DNA from: Dokdonella fugitiva
GTDB taxonomy: Bacteria; Pseudomonadota; Gammaproteobacteria; Xanthomonadales; Rhodanobacteraceae
Reading direction: 5' to 3'
DNA: 64,000 nucleotides
Assembly (NCBI RefSeq): GCF_014138265.1
Contig: NZ_JACGXL010000007.1
Coordinates: 248,001 to 312,000 of the forward strand
Below the pieces are notes generated by a model. It was not told the DNA's origin. It searched no databases and was given only the letters and a program-made list of their open reading frames with translations. The translations under genes and the position numbers were made by a program. Within the stretch, counting starts at the first letter, position 1. Each line of letters opens with the position of its first letter. Positions 8,502 to 17,926 of the stretch are shown here, one piece after another.

Positions 8502-10754
8502 CGGCCTGCTCCCGCGGTCGCATGCGCCGGTTCGCCGGGCGTGCGCAGCAGGCCGACGATCGCCTTCCACGCGCGGTCGATCAGCGAGCCGTGTTCGGAC
8601 GCGACCGGTCGGATCTGCCCCCGCGCCATGTCGCGCGCGACCTGCTCGAGCGTGTGGTCGTCGATGCGCGCGCCGCGCTGGTTGACGAACAGGCAGCGAC
8701 CCGTCACCGGCGAGAACCAGGCGAGCTTGCGTCGCACCGTGTCGCCCTGCTGGTTGCGCACGAACTCGAACCATGTGCCGAACGGCGTGCGCTTGAGTTG
8801 CTGCAGCATCTCGGCTTCGGCGGACGACAGCGGCGGCGGCGGCGCGCGCGTCGGCGCGGCCGGCGTCGATTCGCCGCCGAGGCGCGGCTTGTCCTTGAGC
8901 GCATCGTCGATGCGCTGCAGCTGCACCGTCGCCTCGGGCGTGGGTGCGCGCGTGAACAGGTTGTCGACGAGGCCGCGCACGTCGTCGCCGTGCAGTCCGA
9001 CCTGGTGCAGGCCGCCTTCGAGGTCCTGGCGCACCGCCTCGTCGTCGGGCGTATCGGCGAGCGGCTCGAGACCGCGCCGCGCGATGTTCTCGGCGACTTC
9101 GACGCGGCGCTTGAACTCGCTGCCTTCCGGCCCGTCGCGCAGCGCGCTGAGCGCGAGCGCATCGGTCCACGCGCGTTCCAGCAGCGAGCGCACGCGCGGC
9201 GCGGGAATCGTCGCCTGCAGGATGCGGATCACCGCGGCGCGCGCGGCTTCGCGCGCGACCTCGAGGCGGTCGCGCCCGCGCGCCGCGTCGATGTTGCGCC
9301 GTTCGACCACTTCGGCACGCCGCGCGAGCAGCTGCATGTGCTTGCTGAGGTCGCTCAGCAGGTGGTCGAACACGCCGACGTCGCCGTCGAAGTTCGCGCT
9401 GACGTGGTCGACGACCATCTGCATCTTGCGCGCGAGGTCGGGGTCGGCGTCGGAATCGTCGAACCAGTGCGCGCCGGTTTCGGCGATCGTGTTGAGCAGT
9501 TCGCGCGCGGGATGGTCGCGCCGCGTGAAGAAACTCTTGTCACCCAGCGCGACGCGCAGCACCGGCACGTGCAGGCGGGTCAGCAGCGAGCGCGCGCCGC
9601 TGCCTTCGCGCACGTTGCGCACGACGTAGTCGAACAGCATGCCGATGAGGTCGACCGTGTCGAGGTCCTCGTCGCCGAGGCCGAGCGGACGTCCTTCAGG
9701 GCTCGCGCGGCGCAGCTTCACCAGCAGCGTGTTCTTGAAGTGCTCGCTGTCGTAGCGCGCCTGCTGCGCGGCGCTCGTCGGCGCGCGCTGCAGGGCACCG
9801 AGCACGCTCTGCAGGTCGTCGCGGCTGGCCGGGGCGTACGAGGCGGAACCGGGGCCGGCGGTGCCCTCCGCGCGCCGCTTGGCGCCGAGCAGGTCGCGCA
9901 GCGTGCCGAACAGCTCGCCGTCGGGCGGCTCCTGCGTGGCGGCCGCGGCGGCCGCGGGTTCGCCCGCCGGCGCATCGGCGGGCTCCGCCGCCTGCGGCGG
10001 CTCGTCCGACGCGTGCGCGATATCGGGCCGGCGGAACGACGGATGCTGCAGGTTCGGCAGCACGCGCTGGCCGCCGAGCCAGGTGTTCACGCGGTCGTAG
10101 AACGGCGCGAGCGTCGCCATCACCGCACGGTCGAACTGGCGGAACGCGAACAGGCGATGCTCGAGGTCGAGTTCGACGTCGCGCAGCGCGTAGCGGAACG
10201 CTTCGGCGACGCGCGTCGGGCCGAGCGGCACGGCCTCGGTCGCGGGCACTGCGCTGCCGGCGACGACCGCGAAGCGATGCGTGTAGGCGTGCAAGGCCTG
10301 GCTGTTGCGGATGTCCGCCTTGCCGGCGATTTCCTGCAGGCCGAGATCCTCCTCGAGGACCGCCGAGTCGACGAGTTCGAGCGAGCCGGCCGCGTCGGAC
10401 GCGGGCTCGTGCGCGGCCGGGCCGACGTCGCGCACCCGCGCGAGATCGGCTTCGAGGTGATCCTGGAAGCGCTGCTGCACGCTCGCGCCGGCCTGCTTGA
10501 ACGCACGCATCGCCTCGAAGCGGCGCTGCTGTTCGGCGCTGTTGCCGGAGCGCTCCGCCATGCGGAACAGGCTGCCGTCGATCTCGGTCAGCGCGCGCGC
10601 GAGCGCGGGCTGGAACCAGCCGGCGGCATGCTGCTGCAGGCCTTCGAGCAGGTTGCGCACGCGCGGCGGCAGGTCGGAACGACGGCCGAGGACGGGCAGC
10701 CGCCCCTGTGTGCCGCTGCCGTTGCCGCCTGGCGTTCGCCCGCCGCTCGTCATC
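8498..10754 (-). CDS. DUF1631 family protein
   Basis: The start is placed at MTSGGRTPGG, giving about 751 residues; an upstream in-frame start exists, but that extension is low-complexity. The family features are visible: LPPRVRNLLEGLQQHAAGWF, then ELHDRLFAFRQF-like helices, SFFTRRDHPARELLNTIAET in the middle, and a C-terminal TPFGTWFEFVRNQQGDTVRR. DUF1631 proteins are large, mostly helical proteobacterial proteins, often found near PilZ or c-di-GMP genes; their biochemical role is unknown to me. Translational coupling (ATGA) to the PilZ gene supports a c-di-GMP connection. Confidence 0.88.
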
Positions 10755-10897
10755 CGCCGAACGTCCCCATTCGCCTGCGCCGCGCCTGCGCGCGGTCGAG
10801 CCGGCGCCGAGCACCGGCTCCCCCATCGCCAGCGCTGCTGCGCCGGCGTCGCGGGCATTCTTGCACGCCGCGCGTGCGGGCGAACAGGGGCGTTCGT

Positions 10898-12733
10898 TCA
10901 GCGGGTGCGCGGCTGCCAGGTCACTTCGAGCCAGCCGGAACGGCCGGCCGTGTTGTAGCCGTGCACGAGCTCGTAGTCGCGGTCGGTCACGTTCTCGGCG
11001 CGCGCGCTCAGGGTCCAGGCGTCGTCGAGCGCGTAGCGCGCGCGCAGGTTGAGCAGCGCGTAGGCGGGCAGCTGGACGCTGCCGATGTCCTCGCGGCGGC
11101 TCGCGTACTGCACCTCGGCTCCCGCGCTGAAGCGCGCGCCGAACGCACGCTCGACGATCGCCGACGCCTTGTTGCGCGCGCGGCGCAGCAGGCGCGCCCC
11201 GGTGTCGCCGTTGCGCGCGTCTTCCCAGGTGTACGTCGCGCGCGCGGACCACGCGCCGAAGGTCGCGTCCCAGCCGAGTTCGGCGCCGTCGATCTTCGCG
11301 TGCGCGATGTTGATCGCCTGGTTCTGGAAGCCGGTGAAGCTGATGAGGTCGTTGACGCGGCTCGAATACAGGTTCGCCTTAAGGCGCTGGTTCGTCGCGG
11401 GCGTGAACTCGATGCCGAGTTCGCTGCTGCGCGAGCGCTCGGGGTCGAGCTCGGGGTTGCCCGCGTAATAGCCGCCGTAGCCGGGGTCGTACAGCTCGTT
11501 CATGGTCGGGCTGCGGAAGCCCTGGCCGAAGCTCGCGTACGCGCGCAGCGCGTCGCTCGCGCGCCAGCCGAACGCGAGCGAGCCGGTCGTCGAGCCGCCG
11601 AAATCGCTGTTGTGGTCGTGGCGCGCCGAGAGCTCCGCGTCGAACGCGCCGAACGCACCGCGCCAGCCGCCGAACAGCGCGCTGTTGTTGCGGCTCTCGT
11701 CGTAGCGCGCGGTGCCGGCGAAGGTGTCGCGCGTCTCGCCTTCGTCGTGCGCGAAGTCGACGCCCGCGACGAGGCGCTGCGCTTCGTCGAGGCGGAACTC
11801 GTTCTGCCACAGCAGACTCGTGCGGCGCGTGCGGTACAGCGTGCCGTAGGCGGGCGTGTCGAGGTCCTCGCGCGCGTGGCCGAGCGCGAGGGTGTGGTTC
11901 CAACCCGGCGCGAGTTCGCCGGCGAGGTTCACGCCTTCGGTCTGTTCGATGATGTCCGTGTAGCCCTGGTCGAACTGCGACTGGCCCTGGCTGCGGTACA
12001 GCGACGCCGACAGCAGCTGGCCACCGAACTCGTGCGCACCGCGCAGGACGAGGTTGGCGTTGCGGTAGGCGTCGTCGTCGGGGTCGTAGCTGCAGTACGG
12101 GTCGTCCGGGCCGTTGCAGATGCCCGGGTTGGTCGCCGAGAAACCGCCGACGTGGCGCGCGCCGACCTGGATGCTGTAGCCGTTCGCGCCGTCCCAATGA
12201 CCGATGCCGGCGCTGCCGTCGGCGTCGCTGTAGCTGCCGTACGACAGCGCGACGCGCGGGCCTTCGAGCTTGCGCGTGAAGATCTGGATGACGCCGCCGA
12301 GCGCGTCCGAACCCCAGTAGCTCGCGCGCGGGCCGCGCACGATCTCGATGCGTTCGATCGCGTCGAGCGGCAGTTGTTCGAACGCGAACGCGCCGGTCGT
12401 CGCCGCGGCGGCGCGCACGCCGTCGATCAGCACGAGCACCTGGTTCGAATTCGTGCCGCGCAGGAACAGCGAGGTCTGCTGGCCCGAGCCACCGGTGCGG
12501 TACAGGTCGACGCCGGCCTCGAGGCGCAGCAGGTCGTAGACGTCGCGCGCGACGCTCGCGTCGATGTCCTGGCGGGTGACGACGCTGACGTCGGCGAGGG
12601 TCTGGTCGACGGTCTCGGCGACGCGCGACGCGGTCACCTGCACGGTCGGCTGCAACTCGCCGGCATCGTCGGCATGCGCGCTCGCGCACAGCGCGGCTGA
12701 CACCGCGATCGAAAGAACGGAAACACGCAACAT
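10898..12733 (-). CDS. btuB: TonB-dependent vitamin B12 receptor
   Basis: The 611-residue outer-membrane receptor has a signal peptide (cleavage near ASAHA, residue 21), a TonB box (PTVQVTASR), a plug domain with IDGVRAAAATTG and IERIEIVRGPRASYWGSDA, and a 22-strand barrel ending in WLEVTWQPRTR. The plug sequences resemble BtuB, and the cobalamin riboswitch 130 bp upstream on the same strand supports uptake of B12 or related corrinoids. Corrinoid would repress expression. There are no corrinoid ABC transporter genes next to it. Confidence 0.93.
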   Translation of the reverse strand: MLRVSVLSIAVSAALCASAHADDAGELQPTVQVTASRVAETVDQTLADVSVVTRQDIDASVARDVYDLLRLEAGVDLYRTGGSGQQTSLFLRGTNSNQVLVLIDGVRAAAATTGAFAFEQLPLDAIERIEIVRGPRASYWGSDALGGVIQIFTRKLEGPRVALSYGSYSDADGSAGIGHWDGANGYSIQVGARHVGGFSATNPGICNGPDDPYCSYDPDDDAYRNANLVLRGAHEFGGQLLSASLYRSQGQSQFDQGYTDIIEQTEGVNLAGELAPGWNHTLALGHAREDLDTPAYGTLYRTRRTSLLWQNEFRLDEAQRLVAGVDFAHDEGETRDTFAGTARYDESRNNSALFGGWRGAFGAFDAELSARHDHNSDFGGSTTGSLAFGWRASDALRAYASFGQGFRSPTMNELYDPGYGGYYAGNPELDPERSRSSELGIEFTPATNQRLKANLYSSRVNDLISFTGFQNQAINIAHAKIDGAELGWDATFGAWSARATYTWEDARNGDTGARLLRRARNKASAIVERAFGARFSAGAEVQYASRREDIGSVQLPAYALLNLRARYALDDAWTLSARAENVTDRDYELVHGYNTAGRSGWLEVTWQPRTR

Positions 12734-12787
12734 GGTCAATCTCCTTCGCACACCCGCGTGACCAGGGCTGCGAGAGGAGGACGCACG

Positions 12788-12861
12788 GACGTCCAGACGT
12801 CCATGCCCGTCCGTTGCCCGCCGCAACGCTGGAGCCATGCGCCTCCGCTCCACGCGGAGGC
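12788..12861 (-). promoter_or_regulatory. Hairpins between the riboswitch and btuB (putative expression platform)
   Basis: Two strong inverted repeats lie between the aptamer and the btuB start: GCCTCCGC/GCGGAGGC (12841-12861, 5-nt loop) and GGACGTC/GACGTCC (12788-12803, 2-nt loop). Neither is followed on the minus strand by a T-run, so control may be by ribosome-site masking or Rho rather than by an intrinsic terminator. Assigning them as the switching element is inference. Confidence 0.45.
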
Positions 12862-12865
12862 GCGA

Positions 12866-13062
12866 ACCCCTGGCCGGTCTCCGGGCTCGCGGGTGACGCG
12901 CCGGGAATTCCCGGTGCATCGGCCCGATCGCCTTCCCGTCGCGACGCGACAGTGGCATGAGATCGGGCGTGACTCGCTTACCGTTGCGGGGGCAGCGCCG
13001 GCATTCCACCGGCTTCCCGTTTCACCCTGCGCGCGTAGCGGGCAGGGCACCTGAGGCGGCGC
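12866..13062 (-). ncRNA. Cobalamin riboswitch (adenosylcobalamin family)
   Basis: On the minus strand the conserved blocks follow in order: CAGGTGCCC, GAAACGGGAAGCCGGTG, the core GGCGCTGCCCCCGCAACGG followed by TAA, the B12-box element ATGCCACTG, and the 3' AGCCCGGAGACCGGCC. Order and spacing match the cobalamin riboswitch class. It sits in the 5' leader of btuB and should shut down btuB expression when cobalamin is abundant. It starts about 30 bp past the stop of the upstream CPXCG gene. The boundaries are approximate. Confidence 0.97.
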
Positions 13063-13089
13063 GCAGTGTAGTCGTGCGTCGGGGCGGGT

Positions 13090-13278
13090 TCAATCGCGGT
13101 CGGTCGCGGCGCCGACGTGGAGCAGTTCGCCGTCGTCGCCGACCTCGATCGCGACCTCGATCGGCCGGCAGCAGACCGCGCAGTCCTCGACGTAGCGCTG
13201 CGCGCCGGCCGAGGTGTCGGCCTGCGTCTCGAATGCTTCGCCGCAGTAGGGGCAGTGGATGACGATGGTTTCGAGCAT
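13090..13278 (-). CDS. CPXCG motif-containing cysteine-rich small protein
   Basis: The 62-residue protein contains HCPYCGE (residues 9-15) and a second pair in CAVCCRPIEV (about residues 33-42), together a likely zinc-ribbon-like metal site. The C-terminal half is acidic. This matches the conserved CPXCG cysteine-rich family common in gammaproteobacteria; its function is unknown. It follows hemW on the same strand with a 65-bp gap and precedes the btuB riboswitch. Confidence 0.88.
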   Translation of the reverse strand: MLETIVIHCPYCGEAFETQADTSAGAQRYVEDCAVCCRPIEVAIEVGDDGELLHVGAATDRD

Positions 13279-13343
13279 GGCGGATTCCCGGTGTCGGTGG
13301 TCGATCGTGCATCGCGGCGTGTCGGCACGCCGCGCGTGCCGCC

Positions 13344-14519
13344 CTACGCCGTCGGTTCGGGCAGGAACGCGCCGATCACGTCGTTGAGGTAGCGGCGACC
13401 GAGCGCGGTCGCGGCGAGGCGCGTGGGGTCCTCGACCATCCAGCCGCGCTGGCGCGCCTGCGCGAGCTGCGTCGCGATCGCGGCGGGCGCGAGCCCCGTG
13501 CGTTCGCCGAACAGCGCCGCGTCGACGCCCTCCTCGAGGCGCAGCGCGTTCATCATGAACTCGAACGGCAGGTCGATCGCAGCGACGTCGGCCTGCGTGC
13601 CGAACGCTTCGCGCCGTGCGGCGCGATCGAGGTAGCTGCGCGGCAGCTTCACCTTGGCCGTGCGCACGATGCGTGCGTGCGCGGCGTCGCTGAGCTTGCC
13701 GTGCGCGCCGGCGCCGATGCCGAGGTAGTCGCCGAAGCGCCAATAGTTGAGGTTGTGAGCCGCGCGCCGTCCCGCGAGCGCGTAGGCGGAGACTTCGTAT
13801 TGCGCGTAGCCCGCGTCGGCGAGCTCGACCTGACACGCCTCCTGCATGTCCCACGCGCCGTCCTCGTCCGGCAGCGGCGGCGGCTTCGCCGCGAACAGCG
13901 TGTTCGGTTCGAGCGTGAGCTGGTAATGCGAGACGTGCGTCGGCTGCAGCGCGAGCGCGCGCTCGACGTCGTCGAGCGCACCGCCGAGCGTCTGCTCGGG
14001 CAACGCGTACATGAGGTCCAGGTTGATGTTCGCGTAGCCGGCGTCCTGCGCCTGCTTGACCGCGCGCTCGGCATCGCCGGCCGAGTGGATGCGGCCGAGG
14101 CGGCGCAGCTTGTCGTCGTCGAAGCTCTGCACGCCGAGGCTGAGGCGGTTGACACCGGCGGCGAGATAGCCGTCGAAACGGCCGTGCTCGACCGTGCCGG
14201 GATTGGTCTCCAGCGTGACTTCGGCGTCGCGCGGCAACTCGAGGCGTGCGGCGACGCCGTCGAGCACGCGCGCGATCGCCTCGGGCGAGAACAGGCTCGG
14301 CGTGCCGCCGCCGAAGAACACGCTGTGCAGCGGCCGGTGCGCAAGCGTGGCGCCGAAGTGGGCGAGGTCGCGGTCGAGGTCGGCGAGCAGCGCGCGCACG
14401 TACTCGTCGACCGGCAGCGCGCCGGCCTGCGCGTGCGAATTGAAGTCGCAATACGGGCATTTGCGCACGCACCACGGGATGTGCACGTACAGCGACAGCG
14501 GCGGCGCGATCAGCGGCAT
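13344..14519 (-). CDS. hemW: Radical SAM family heme chaperone HemW
   Basis: The 391-residue protein carries the radical SAM cysteine motif in WCVRKCPYCDF (CxxxCxxC, about residues 17-24), the GGGTPSLF motif, and LGVQSFDDDKLRRLGRIHS. It has a C-terminal winged-helix-like HemN_C region. HemW proteins bind heme and insert it into respiratory enzymes; they resemble HemN but lack the coproporphyrinogen oxidase N-terminal region. The short N-terminus before the cysteines (MPLIAPPLSLYVHIPWC) is the HemW form. It lies 28 bp after rdgB, the usual gammaproteobacterial order. Confidence 0.95.
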   Translation of the reverse strand: MPLIAPPLSLYVHIPWCVRKCPYCDFNSHAQAGALPVDEYVRALLADLDRDLAHFGATLAHRPLHSVFFGGGTPSLFSPEAIARVLDGVAARLELPRDAEVTLETNPGTVEHGRFDGYLAAGVNRLSLGVQSFDDDKLRRLGRIHSAGDAERAVKQAQDAGYANINLDLMYALPEQTLGGALDDVERALALQPTHVSHYQLTLEPNTLFAAKPPPLPDEDGAWDMQEACQVELADAGYAQYEVSAYALAGRRAAHNLNYWRFGDYLGIGAGAHGKLSDAAHARIVRTAKVKLPRSYLDRAARREAFGTQADVAAIDLPFEFMMNALRLEEGVDAALFGERTGLAPAAIATQLAQARQRGWMVEDPTRLAATALGRRYLNDVIGAFLPEPTA

Positions 14520-14547
14520 GCCTGCATTGTAGGCCTCGGTGGCTTCG

Positions 14548-15147
14548 TCAGCGGGCCAGCAGCTCGCGCAGGCGAGCGAGTGCGAGGCCGCGATGGCTGA
14601 CGCGGTTCTTCGTCGCCGGATCGATCTCGGCGGCGCCGGCGCCGAGCGCCGGGTCGAGGAACACGGGATCGTAGCCGAAGCCGCCGCTGCCGCGCGGTGC
14701 GTGCAGGATGCGGCCGTGCCAGCGGCCTTCGGCGACCAGCGGCGCGGGGTCGTCGGCGGAGCGCAGCAGCACGATCGTGCAGTGGAAATGCGCCGTGCGC
14801 TCGTCATCCGGCACGTCGCGCAGCGCGTCGAGCAATTTGGCGATGTTCGTCGTGGCGTCGCCGTGCGCGCCCGCGTAACGCGCCGAATAGAGGCCGGGCG
14901 CGCCGCCGAGCGCGTCGACGCACAGGCCCGAATCGTCGCCGAGCGCGGGCAGGCCGGACGCGCGGGCGGCCTGGCGCGCCTTCAGCAGCGCATTCTCGAC
15001 GAACGTCGTCGCGATCTCGTCGGCGTCGGCGATGCCGAGTTCGGACTGCGCGACGAGCTCGAGGTCGAGGCCGGCGAGGATCTCGCGCATCTCGACCAGC
15101 TTGCCGCGGTTGCCGCTGGCGAGCACGAGGCGGGAGGATGCGTTCAC
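14548..15147 (-). CDS. rdgB: XTP/dITP pyrophosphatase (Ham1 family)
   Basis: The 199-residue protein starts at a GTG that overlaps the TGA of the VOC gene (GTGA). The Ham1 motifs are intact: LVLASGNRGKLVEM at the N-terminus, ALGDDSGLCVDALGG and GLYSARYAG in the centre, and SGGFGYDPVF and KNRVSHRGLAL at the C-terminus. The enzyme hydrolyses non-canonical purine NTPs such as dITP and XTP to the monophosphate, keeping them out of DNA. Confidence 0.96.
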   Translation of the reverse strand: MNASSRLVLASGNRGKLVEMREILAGLDLELVAQSELGIADADEIATTFVENALLKARQAARASGLPALGDDSGLCVDALGGAPGLYSARYAGAHGDATTNIAKLLDALRDVPDDERTAHFHCTIVLLRSADDPAPLVAEGRWHGRILHAPRGSGGFGYDPVFLDPALGAGAAEIDPATKNRVSHRGLALARLRELLAR

Positions 15148-15536
15148 GCGCGTGGCCCGATCAGGTCCCAACGATTGCCGTAGAGGTCGGTGAACACGAC
15201 GACCGTGCCGTACGCCTCGTGGCGCGGAGCGCCGTCGAAGCGCGCGCCGGCGGCGGCGAGGCGCGCATGGTCGCGCGCGAAGTCGTCGGTGTGCAGGAAC
15301 CAGCCGACGCGGCCGCCGTGCTGGTCGCCGACCGCGCCGAGCTGGCGTTCGTTCGCCGCTTTCGCGAGCAGCAGCGCGAATGCGGCATCGGCCGCCGGCG
15401 CGATGCGCACCCAGCGCTTGCCGCCGCCGAGGTCGCTGTCCTCGAGCAGGACGAAGCCGAGCGCGTCGGCGTACCACGCGATCGCCTCGTCGTAGTCGCG
15501 CACGAGCAGCGCGACCTGCGCGACGGCCCGGTTCAT
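15144..15536 (-). CDS. VOC family (glyoxalase/bleomycin-resistance fold) protein
   Basis: The 130-residue protein begins [20 protein letters not shown], a typical first VOC half, and ends with [19 protein letters not shown], the second metal-site half. Its substrate is unknown. It overlaps rph upstream (ATGA) and rdgB downstream (GTGA) by 4 bp each, so it is embedded in the rph-rdgB operon and translationally coupled on both sides. Confidence 0.9.
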   Translation of the reverse strand: MNRAVAQVALLVRDYDEAIAWYADALGFVLLEDSDLGGGKRWVRIAPAADAAFALLLAKAANERQLGAVGDQHGGRVGWFLHTDDFARDHARLAAAGARFDGAPRHEAYGTVVVFTDLYGNRWDLIGPRA

Positions 15537-16279
15537 GCGCCGCGCGCCAACGCTTCGCGCTGCAGCGCGCACAGTTCCGCGACGCCCTTGGACGCGAGCG
15601 CGAGCAGCGCGTCGAGTTCCTCGCGGCGGAACGCGTGGCCTTCCGCGGTGCCCTGCAGCTCGATGAAGCCGCCGCCGTCGTTCATGACGACGTTCATGTC
15701 GGTGTCGCAGGCCGAGTCCTCGGCGTAGTCGAGATCGAGCACGGGCGTGCCGTCGACGATGCCGACCGAGACCGCGGCGACCGCGCCGAACAGCGGGTCG
15801 CGCTTGAGCAGGTGGCGCGCCTTGAGCCAGCCGATCGCGTCGACGAGCGCGACGTAGGCGCCGGTGATCGCCGCGGTACGCGTGCCGCCGTCGGCCTGCA
15901 GCACGTCGCAGTCGAGCGTGATCGTGCGCTCGCCGAGTGCCTGGCGGTCGATGCAGGCGCGCAGGCTGCGGCCGATCAGGCGCTGGATCTCCATGGTGCG
16001 CCCGCCCTGGCCGCCTCGCGCCGCCTCGCGCTGGGTGCGCTGGCCGGTCGCGCGCGGCAGCATGCCGTATTCCGCGGTGACCCAGCCCTCGCCCTTGCCG
16101 CGCAGGAACGGTGGCGCCTTGTCCTCGATGCTCGCCGTGCACAGCACGCGCGTATCGCCGAAAGCGACCAGGACCGAGCCTTCGGCATGGCGCGTGTAGT
16201 GCCGCTCGATGACGACCGGGCGCAGCTGGTCGGGGGCGCGGCCGGACGGGCGCGTGGAACTCGGGGCGGAAGCCGTCAT
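15533..16279 (-). CDS. rph: Ribonuclease PH
   Basis: The 248-residue phosphorolytic 3'-5' exoribonuclease trims tRNA 3' ends. The start at MTASAPSS is chosen; an upstream ATG would give 261 residues. [59 protein letters not shown] and [19 protein letters not shown] are all typical RNase PH blocks, with the phosphate-site RTQR and catalytic Asp-rich DLDYxED preserved. It is divergent from yicC with a 71-bp gap, as in many gammaproteobacteria. Confidence 0.97.
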   Translation of the reverse strand: MTASAPSSTRPSGRAPDQLRPVVIERHYTRHAEGSVLVAFGDTRVLCTASIEDKAPPFLRGKGEGWVTAEYGMLPRATGQRTQREAARGGQGGRTMEIQRLIGRSLRACIDRQALGERTITLDCDVLQADGGTRTAAITGAYVALVDAIGWLKARHLLKRDPLFGAVAAVSVGIVDGTPVLDLDYAEDSACDTDMNVVMNDGGGFIELQGTAEGHAFRREELDALLALASKGVAELCALQREALARGA

Positions 16280-16290
16280 GCGGGGGCGCT

Positions 16291-16318
16291 TTGGCAATTG
16301 GGCCGTGGAGTTTACCAT
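16291..16318 (+). promoter_or_regulatory. Candidate sigma-70 promoter of yicC-gmk
   Basis: TTGGCA (16291-16296) and TACCAT (16313-16318), spaced 16 bp, lie in the short rph/yicC divergent interval, 32 bp before the yicC ATG. Confidence 0.45.
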
Positions 16319-16350
16319 TGCGCCCCTTTCGTACCCTGCGGATCCCGCCG

Positions 16351-17214
16351 ATGCTGCGTAGCATGACCGCCTTTGCCAGCGCCGAAGCCGACACCGGCCA
16401 CGGTTCGCTGGCGATCGAGCTGCGCTCGGTCAACCACCGCTATCTCGAACTCGGCCTGCGCCTGCCGGAAGAGCTGCGCACGCTCGAGCCGGCCGTGCGC
16501 GAGCGCGTCGCGGCGAAGCTCGCGCGCGGCAAGGTCGACCTCGGCCTGCGCTGGAAGCCGGCTGCGGCGAGCGCGTCGGAGATCGCGGTCGACGAGGCGC
16601 TCGTCGCGCGGCTCGCCGACACCGCGCAGATGCTCGCGGCGAAGTTCCCGCAGCTGCACGTCGATTTCGCCTCGCTGCTCGGCTGGCCCGGCGTGCTGCT
16701 CGACCAGGGCGCCGACCAGGAATCGCTGCGCCAGGCCGCGTTGCGCCTGCTCGACGGCGCGCTGGACGAGATGGTCGCCGCGCGCGCGCGCGAAGGCGAG
16801 CGGCTCGGCGGCTTCCTGCGCGAGCGCCTCGACGCGATCGAGCGCATCGTCGCCGACGTGCGCGCGCACATGCCCGACGTGCGCAGCGCGTTGCGCGCGC
16901 GCTTCGACACGCGCCTGGCCGAACTCAAGACCCCGCTCGAGCCCGGTCGCATCGAACAGGAAGTCGTGCTGCAGGTGCAGCGCATCGACGTCGACGAGGA
17001 ACTCGATCGCCTCACCGCGCACGTCGCCGAGGCGCGCCGCGTGTTCGGCCTCAAGGAAGCGGTCGGGCGCCGGCTCGACTTCCTCATGCAGGAATTCAAC
17101 CGCGAAGCGAACACGCTCGGTTCGAAGGCCGCCGATCCGCGCACGACCAACGCCGCGGTCGAGCTCAAGGTGCTGATCGAGCAGATGCGCGAGCAGGTGC
17201 AGAACCTCGAATGA
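16351..17214 (+). CDS. yicC: YicC family endoribonuclease
   Basis: The 287-residue protein has the N-terminal YicC_N signature ([30 protein letters not shown]) and a C-terminal DUF1732 region ([22 protein letters not shown], then [17 protein letters not shown]). Members have been described as small endoribonucleases. The stop overlaps the start of gmk by 4 bp (ATGA), so the pair is coupled. An in-frame start 60 bp upstream overlaps the promoter region and is not used. Confidence 0.93.
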   Translation: MLRSMTAFASAEADTGHGSLAIELRSVNHRYLELGLRLPEELRTLEPAVRERVAAKLARGKVDLGLRWKPAAASASEIAVDEALVARLADTAQMLAAKFPQLHVDFASLLGWPGVLLDQGADQESLRQAALRLLDGALDEMVAARAREGERLGGFLRERLDAIERIVADVRAHMPDVRSALRARFDTRLAELKTPLEPGRIEQEVVLQVQRIDVDEELDRLTAHVAEARRVFGLKEAVGRRLDFLMQEFNREANTLGSKAADPRTTNAAVELKVLIEQMREQVQNLE

Positions 17215-17828
17215 GCGGCAGCCTCTACATCGTCGCGGCGCCGTCGGGTGCGGGGAAGTCGAGCCTCGTCAATGCGCTGCTCGAGCGCGAGCCCGGCATC
17301 GCGCTGTCGATCTCCCACACGACGCGGCCGCCGCGGCCGAACGATCACGACGGCGAGCACTACCACTTCGTCAACCGCGGCGTGTTCGAGCGGATGATCG
17401 CCGATGGCCTGTTCCTCGAGCACGCCGAAGTGTTCGGCAACCTGTACGGCACCGCGCGCGCCGCGGTCGAGCCGCTGCTGGCGCAGGGCCGCGACGTGCT
17501 GCTCGAGATCGACTGGCAGGGCGCGCGCCAGGTGCGCGCGGCGATGCCGGGGTGCGTCAGCGTGTTCATCCTGCCGCCGTCGCGCGCGGAACTCGAACGG
17601 CGCCTGCGCAACCGCGCGTCGGACGACGCGCCGACGATCGCCCGCCGGCTGGCGGAGTCGCGCGAGGAGGTCGCCCACGCCGGCGATTTCGATTACCTCG
17701 TGGTCAACGACCAGTTCGCCGACGCGCTCGCCGACCTGCGCGCGATCGTCTCGTGCCAGCGCCTGCGCCGTGAAGCGCAGGCCGTGCGCCACGCGGCGCT
17801 GATCGCCGACCTGCTGAAGGCCGATTGA
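17211..17828 (+). CDS. gmk: Guanylate kinase
   Basis: The 205-residue protein converts GMP plus ATP to GDP plus ADP. The P-loop APSGAGKSSLV is at residues 9-19. The GMP-binding SHTTRPPRPND and EIDWQGARQVR blocks and the lid region (RASDDAPTIARRLAESREE) are present. Length and motifs are normal. In many relatives rpoZ and spoT follow directly; here the mla cluster intervenes. A 7-bp GC hairpin (17834-17854) follows the stop. Confidence 0.97.
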   Translation: MSGSLYIVAAPSGAGKSSLVNALLEREPGIALSISHTTRPPRPNDHDGEHYHFVNRGVFERMIADGLFLEHAEVFGNLYGTARAAVEPLLAQGRDVLLEIDWQGARQVRAAMPGCVSVFILPPSRAELERRLRNRASDDAPTIARRLAESREEVAHAGDFDYLVVNDQFADALADLRAIVSCQRLRREAQAVRHAALIADLLKAD

Positions 17829-17926
17829 ACGTCGCGCAGCGCCGCTGGCTGCGCGGCCACGGCTTCGGCTAAGGTAGCGCGCCGCGCGGCTCTGCCGCGT
17901 TTCCGCCGACCACGGGCCCGCCCCAC

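Noticed and set aside
8522-12700. A plus-strand open frame of 1392 codons opposite DUF1631 and btuB
   Set aside because: It is rich in Arg, Ala, Glu and Val with no family motif and runs antisense to two well-supported genes; long shadow frames are expected at this GC content.
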